Of a DNA stretch of 64,000 bases, positions 60,844 to 64,000 are shown piece after piece (within the stretch, counting starts at the first letter, position 1; each line of letters opens with the position of its first letter). The position numbers and the translations under genes are program-made. Source of the DNA: Nocardioidaceae bacterium (lineage in GTDB: Bacteria; Actinomycetota; Actinomycetes; Propionibacteriales; Nocardioidaceae); contig JAGIBL010000005.1 of assembly GCA_017744365.1 (NCBI GenBank), forward strand, positions 1 to 64,000, read 5' to 3'. A model generated the notes under the pieces. The model was not told the DNA's origin. It saw only the letters and a program-made list of their open reading frames with translations, and ran no database searches.

Positions 60844-61863
60844 ATGAATCGCACGACGGCAGCAGTCGCGGCCGCACTCACCGCCCTGGTCGCGCTGGTC
60901 TCCGGGTGCGGGTCCAGCACCGGGACCGGCGGGTCCGGGTCCACGAGCAAGCCGGGGGTGGCGGTCTTCCTGTCCACCTCGGCCAACTCCTACGAGCAGG
61001 CCCAGGCCGCCGGGGTCAAGGCAGCCGCGAAGAAGCTCGGCGCCGGCCGCGTCCAGGTCTTCGACGGCGGCTTCGACTCCACCAAGCAGATCGGCCAGAT
61101 CCAGGACGCGACCACCTCGGGGCGGTTCAAGGCCTTCGTCATCGAGCCGGTCGACGGCAACGCCGCCGCGGCCCCGCTGCGGCGCGCGGCCGAGCAGGGC
61201 ATCCAGGTCGTCTGCATGACCAGCGCCTGCGGTCCGGACGCCACCAAGATCGACACCCAGTTCCCGAAGCAGGCCGGCGTGGTCGCCAGCGACTACGGCA
61301 AGACGGCGGCGCTGATGGCCCAGCGGGCCATCGAGGCCTGCGCGGGCGTCGACCCGTGCAAGGTCTTCTACCTCAACGGCGACAGCACCTTCCCGAGCGA
61401 CCGAGCGGCCAAGGACGCCTTCGCCGCGACGCTGAAGGCGGGTCCCGGCAACGTCCGGCTGGCCGGGTCGCAGGACGGCAAGTACGACACCGCCACCGGC
61501 CGCGGGGTGATGCAGAGCGAGCTGCAGCGCAACCCGGACGTGAACGTGCTGGTCTCCTTCGCCGACCAGCAGACCCTCGGTGCTGTCCAGGCGATCGAGG
61601 CCGCCGGGAAGACCAGCGCGGTCAAGGTGATCTCGTTCGGCGGCAGCGAGCAGGGTGTCGCGGCGGTGCAGGCCGGGTCCTGGTACGGCGCACAGCTGAC
61701 CATGCCCTTCTCCATCGGCGAGACGAGCGCGACCATCGCCATCGAGTCCGCCCAGGGGAAGAAGCCCGCGAAGACCGTGGTGGACGCCAACACGCTCGCC
61801 CCGCACAGCGGCTTCCTGACCAAGGCCGACGCGGCGGGGTTCAAGGCGCAATGGGTGTCCTGA
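60844..61863 (+). CDS. Ribose-type periplasmic binding lipoprotein (339 aa)
   Basis: A lipobox (LVALVSGCGSS, Cys22) and a type-1 binding fold: VAVFLSTSANSYEQAQAAGV, FKAFVIEPVDGNAAAAPL, VVASDYGKTAALMAQRAI, VLVSFADQQTLGAVQAIEAA. The family binds sugars and related polar molecules. GAGAGG lies before the ATG. It follows the permease by 31 bases and overlaps the peptidase gene. Confidence 0.9.
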   Translation: MNRTTAAVAAALTALVALVSGCGSSTGTGGSGSTSKPGVAVFLSTSANSYEQAQAAGVKAAAKKLGAGRVQVFDGGFDSTKQIGQIQDATTSGRFKAFVIEPVDGNAAAAPLRRAAEQGIQVVCMTSACGPDATKIDTQFPKQAGVVASDYGKTAALMAQRAIEACAGVDPCKVFYLNGDSTFPSDRAAKDAFAATLKAGPGNVRLAGSQDGKYDTATGRGVMQSELQRNPDVNVLVSFADQQTLGAVQAIEAAGKTSAVKVISFGGSEQGVAAVQAGSWYGAQLTMPFSIGETSATIAIESAQGKKPAKTVVDANTLAPHSGFLTKADAAGFKAQWVS

Positions 61864-62939
61864 CCGCGCCGGCCACCCGTGTCGAGCGCCTCGCCGTACG
61901 GCTGGAGGAGACCGGGGCCGAAGCGGCCCTGGTCTCCCCGGGGGCCGACCTGCGCTACCTGCTGGGGGAGTCGCACGCCTCCTTCGAGCGGCTGACCGTG
62001 CTGGTGGTCGTGCCCGGGCGCCCCGACACCCTGGTGGTGCCCGCCGTCGAGGCGGCCTCCTGGGAGGGCCTCGAGGGGCGGGTGCAGACCGTCGTGTGGC
62101 GCGACGGGCAGGATCCGTACGACGTCGTCCGGGTGCTGCTGGGGGAGCGCCGTCGGGTCGCGGTCTCGGACGCGATGCCGGCCGCGCACCTGCTGCGGTT
62201 CCAGCAGCGCGGGCTCGACCTGCGGCTGGACCAGGCGGTCCGGCGGCTGCGCAGCGTCAAGGAGCCCGCCGAGATCGAGCAGCTGCGTCTGGCCGCGGTC
62301 GCCATCGACGAGGTGCACGCCGCGATCCCCGAGCTGATCCGGCCCGGCCGGCGCGAGGTCAACGTGGCGCGCGACATCGGGCGGGTGATGGCCGAGCGCG
62401 GCTTCACCAGCGCCGACTTCGTCGCGGTCGCGTCGGGCCCGAACGGCGGCAGCGCCCACCACGCCTCCTCGGACCGGGTGCTGGAGAAGCACGACGTCGT
62501 GTTCGTCGACATCAGCGGCCCGTGGCAGGGCGGCTACCACGCCGACTCCACCCGCACCTACGCGCTGGGGCGTCCCGCGCCCGAGGCGGTCGAGCGGTAC
62601 GCCGCGGTCCGGGAGGCGTTCGAGCGGGCAGCCGCGACGGTCGCCCCGGGAGCCCGCGCGGGCACCGTGGACCTGGCCGCCCGGGCGGCTCTCGAGGAGG
62701 CCGGCCTGCGTGAGTTCTTCGTGCACCGGACCGGTCACGGCATCGGCCTGGAGGTCCACGAGTCACCGAGCATCGTCGACGGCAACGACGAGCCGCTCGA
62801 GGTCGGGATGGCGTTCAGCGTCGAGCCGGGCGTCTACCTGCCCGGTGAGTTCGGGGCGCGGCTGGAGGACATCGTGGTGGTCACCGAGACCGGCCGCGAG
62901 CACCTGAACAACCGCCCGCGCGAGCTGCTGGTGCTCTGA
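61851..62939 (+). CDS. M24-family metallopeptidase (Xaa-Pro peptidase-like, 362 aa)
   Basis: Creatinase-like N-terminal domain and pita-bread fold with all metal ligands: VFVDISGPWQGGYHADSTRT (two Asp), FFVHRTGHGIGLEVHE (His), and VEPGVYLPGEFGARLEDIVV (two Glu). Because the ligands are complete, it is a peptidase and not a creatinase. It begins inside the binding-protein gene (13-base overlap). Probably hydrolyses a product of the Hyu reaction or an imported peptide. Confidence 0.85.
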   Translation: MGVLTAPATRVERLAVRLEETGAEAALVSPGADLRYLLGESHASFERLTVLVVVPGRPDTLVVPAVEAASWEGLEGRVQTVVWRDGQDPYDVVRVLLGERRRVAVSDAMPAAHLLRFQQRGLDLRLDQAVRRLRSVKEPAEIEQLRLAAVAIDEVHAAIPELIRPGRREVNVARDIGRVMAERGFTSADFVAVASGPNGGSAHHASSDRVLEKHDVVFVDISGPWQGGYHADSTRTYALGRPAPEAVERYAAVREAFERAAATVAPGARAGTVDLAARAALEEAGLREFFVHRTGHGIGLEVHESPSIVDGNDEPLEVGMAFSVEPGVYLPGEFGARLEDIVVVTETGREHLNNRPRELLVL

Positions 62940-62942
62940 GCC

Positions 62943-63518
62943 TCACTCCACCGCGACGCCGGCCGCGCGCATCTCGGTGACCGCGCTCTCGGTGGTCCGC
63001 GGGGCGACGCCGGCGCAGAGGTCGAGCAGCACCCGGGTGGCGAAGCCGTTCGCGCTCGCGTCCAGCGCGGTGGCCCGGACGCAGTGGTCGGTGGCGATCC
63101 CGCAGACGTCGACCTGGTCGACCTCGCGCCCGCGCAGCCAGTCGGCCAGCGTGACGCCGTCGCGGGTCCGGCCCTCGAAGCCGGAGTAGGCGGCCGCGTG
63201 CTCGCCCTTGGTGAAGACGGCGTCGAAGGGCTGCGGGTCCAGGTTGGGGTGGAAGGCCTCGCCGTCGGTCCCGGCCTGGCAGTGCACCGGCCAGCTCTGC
63301 TCGAAGTCGGGATTCGAGGACCAGTGCGCACCGGGGTCGATGTGGTGGTCCTTGGTGGCCACGACGACGTCGTACGGCGGAGCCTTGGGGTCCTTGCGGG
63401 TCCAGTGGTGCAGCAGCGCGCTGATCTCACTGGCCACGCGTGCACCTCCGGCCACCGGGAGGGACCCGCCCTCGCAGAAGTCGTTCTGGACGTCGACCAC
63501 GATCAGAGCTCGCGCCAT
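62943..63518 (-). CDS. pncA: Nicotinamidase / isochorismatase-family amidase (191 aa)
   Basis: Catalytic triad residues are placed in VVDVQNDF (Asp), FTKGEHAAAYSGF (Lys) and GIATDHCVRATALDA (Cys). The metal-site block TKDHHIDPGAHWS carries the DxH...H ligands of PncA. It deamidates nicotinamide to nicotinate in NAD recycling. ATG 63518 (MARALIVVDVQNDF) is the start; an upstream in-frame extension to 63572 is unlikely. Confidence 0.9.
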   Translation of the reverse strand: MARALIVVDVQNDFCEGGSLPVAGGARVASEISALLHHWTRKDPKAPPYDVVVATKDHHIDPGAHWSSNPDFEQSWPVHCQAGTDGEAFHPNLDPQPFDAVFTKGEHAAAYSGFEGRTRDGVTLADWLRGREVDQVDVCGIATDHCVRATALDASANGFATRVLLDLCAGVAPRTTESAVTEMRAAGVAVE

Positions 63519-63640
63519 GCCCCCGAGGCTAGCGAGAGCGCCGTCCGATGTCAGCGCGGAAACTTCCGGCAACCCGCGTTATCTCGTCGTGCCGATCTCC
63601 GTCTAGGTGACGTTCGCAGTCACCTCGAGATCGGAGAACC

Positions 63641-64000
63641 ATGTCCAGACACCCACGCCGGGTCGCGGCCCTCGTCGCCGCGACCGCCGGCCTGGCCCTC
63701 GCCGCGGGGCTCGCCTCCCCGGCCCTCAGCGCGGCGGGACCGACCGCCGACCACGGGCACGCCGGGTCGCCGGGTCCGGATGCCCGCGGCGTCACCCCCG
63801 CCGCTGACCACCTGCGTGGCCGGTCGGCGGCGTCGGTGGCGGCCATCGCGCGCGAGCACGGGGTGGCGCCGAAGGTGATCGCCGGCCTGGCTCACGACGG
63901 GTCGGCGTGGTTCGACCGCGGCGGCCGGGCCTTCTTCGTCGAGCAGACCGCGCCCGGTGGCGACCCGGCCGCCGCCGGGGGCGCGAGCGCGGCGACCCCC
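63641..64000 (+). CDS. Secreted protein, C-terminus cut by window end
   Basis: ATG 63641 opens a typical Sec signal peptide (MSRHPRRVAALVAATAGLAL, cleavage near ALSA), then an Asp/His/Pro/Gly-rich stretch and the beginning of a domain (SVAAIAREHGVAPKVIAGLA...). 120 residues are visible. The short His/Asp repeats may be a propeptide; a secreted peptidase is a guess from experience. AGGAGAACC precedes the ATG. It diverges from pncA over 122 bases. Confidence 0.6.
   Translation, partial: MSRHPRRVAALVAATAGLALAAGLASPALSAAGPTADHGHAGSPGPDARGVTPAADHLRGRSAASVAAIAREHGVAPKVIAGLAHDGSAWFDRGGRAFFVEQTAPGGDPAAAGGASAATP

Noticed and set aside
61851-62939. Creatinase, which would make a creatinine/N-methylhydantoin operon
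   Set aside because: All five metal ligands of M24 peptidases are present, whereas creatinases lack them.

Overview
The window is GC-rich DNA of a high-GC Gram-positive bacterium. DUF3039, SCO2322-like, DUF3048, DUF4873 and YqgE-type genes, many GTG starts and 4-base ATGA/GTGA gene junctions point to Actinobacteria. A Nocardioides-like genus is my inference, not proven by the sequence.

Region 1 (1-5215) is the right end of an integrated element. A leftward, translationally coupled run of small genes (HExxH protein, ParB/Srx-like protein, helix-turn-helix proteins, XRE regulator) meets a rightward set (HTH/coiled-coil protein, small membrane protein, ribbon-helix-helix protein) across an operator-rich control region. 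The element ends in a 22-base copy of what looks like the 3' end of ssrA (tmRNA), followed by a strong terminator. Region 2 (5312-9044) holds three paralogous HTH-less TPR proteins of about 360-380 residues. A 41-residue exportable peptide gene ending in Cys-Cys sits between them. The layout resembles the Rap/Phr (RRNPP) peptide-signalling arrangement of Firmicutes and is the most interesting candidate system here.

Region 3 (9116-25558) is mostly chromosomal housekeeping: HIT protein, divergent GH6 hydrolase, PAP2 enzyme, FabG-like reductase, DUF3048 lipoprotein, TetR and its operator, YqgE, DUF3039, M43 protease, helicase, Lrp regulator with hppD, and a MarR/MFS pair with a perfect operator. 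It also has an SPFH protein whose long leader contains three abutting tRNA-like hairpins plus a 14-bp helix, and a TetR-controlled AurF-like diiron oxygenase. Region 4 (25578-37080) carries a polar amino-acid ABC transporter, an MFS transporter, and the homogentisate pathway genes fahA and hmgA with a conserved unknown. hppD lies about 11 kb upstream, so all recognisable steps of tyrosine breakdown except maleylacetoacetate isomerase are present. A four-gene ECF transporter operon behind a cobalamin riboswitch follows.

Region 5 (37133-51444) is an exopolysaccharide locus: RmlC-RmlD fusion, Wzc/BY-kinase, glycosyltransferases, sulfotransferase, acyltransferase, methyltransferases, Wzy-like polymerase, Wzx-like flippase, LCP transferase and initiating sugar-phosphate transferase. 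Region 6 (51492-62939) has a DUF1697 protein, a TrkA-type protein and two XRE-cupin regulators. These are divergent from a coupled catabolic operon (ABM-like protein, HyuA, HyuB, ribose-type ABC transporter, M24 peptidase). Region 7 is a nicotinamidase and the start of a secreted protein cut by the window end. No intact tRNA, rRNA, CRISPR array, transposase or integrase is visible.
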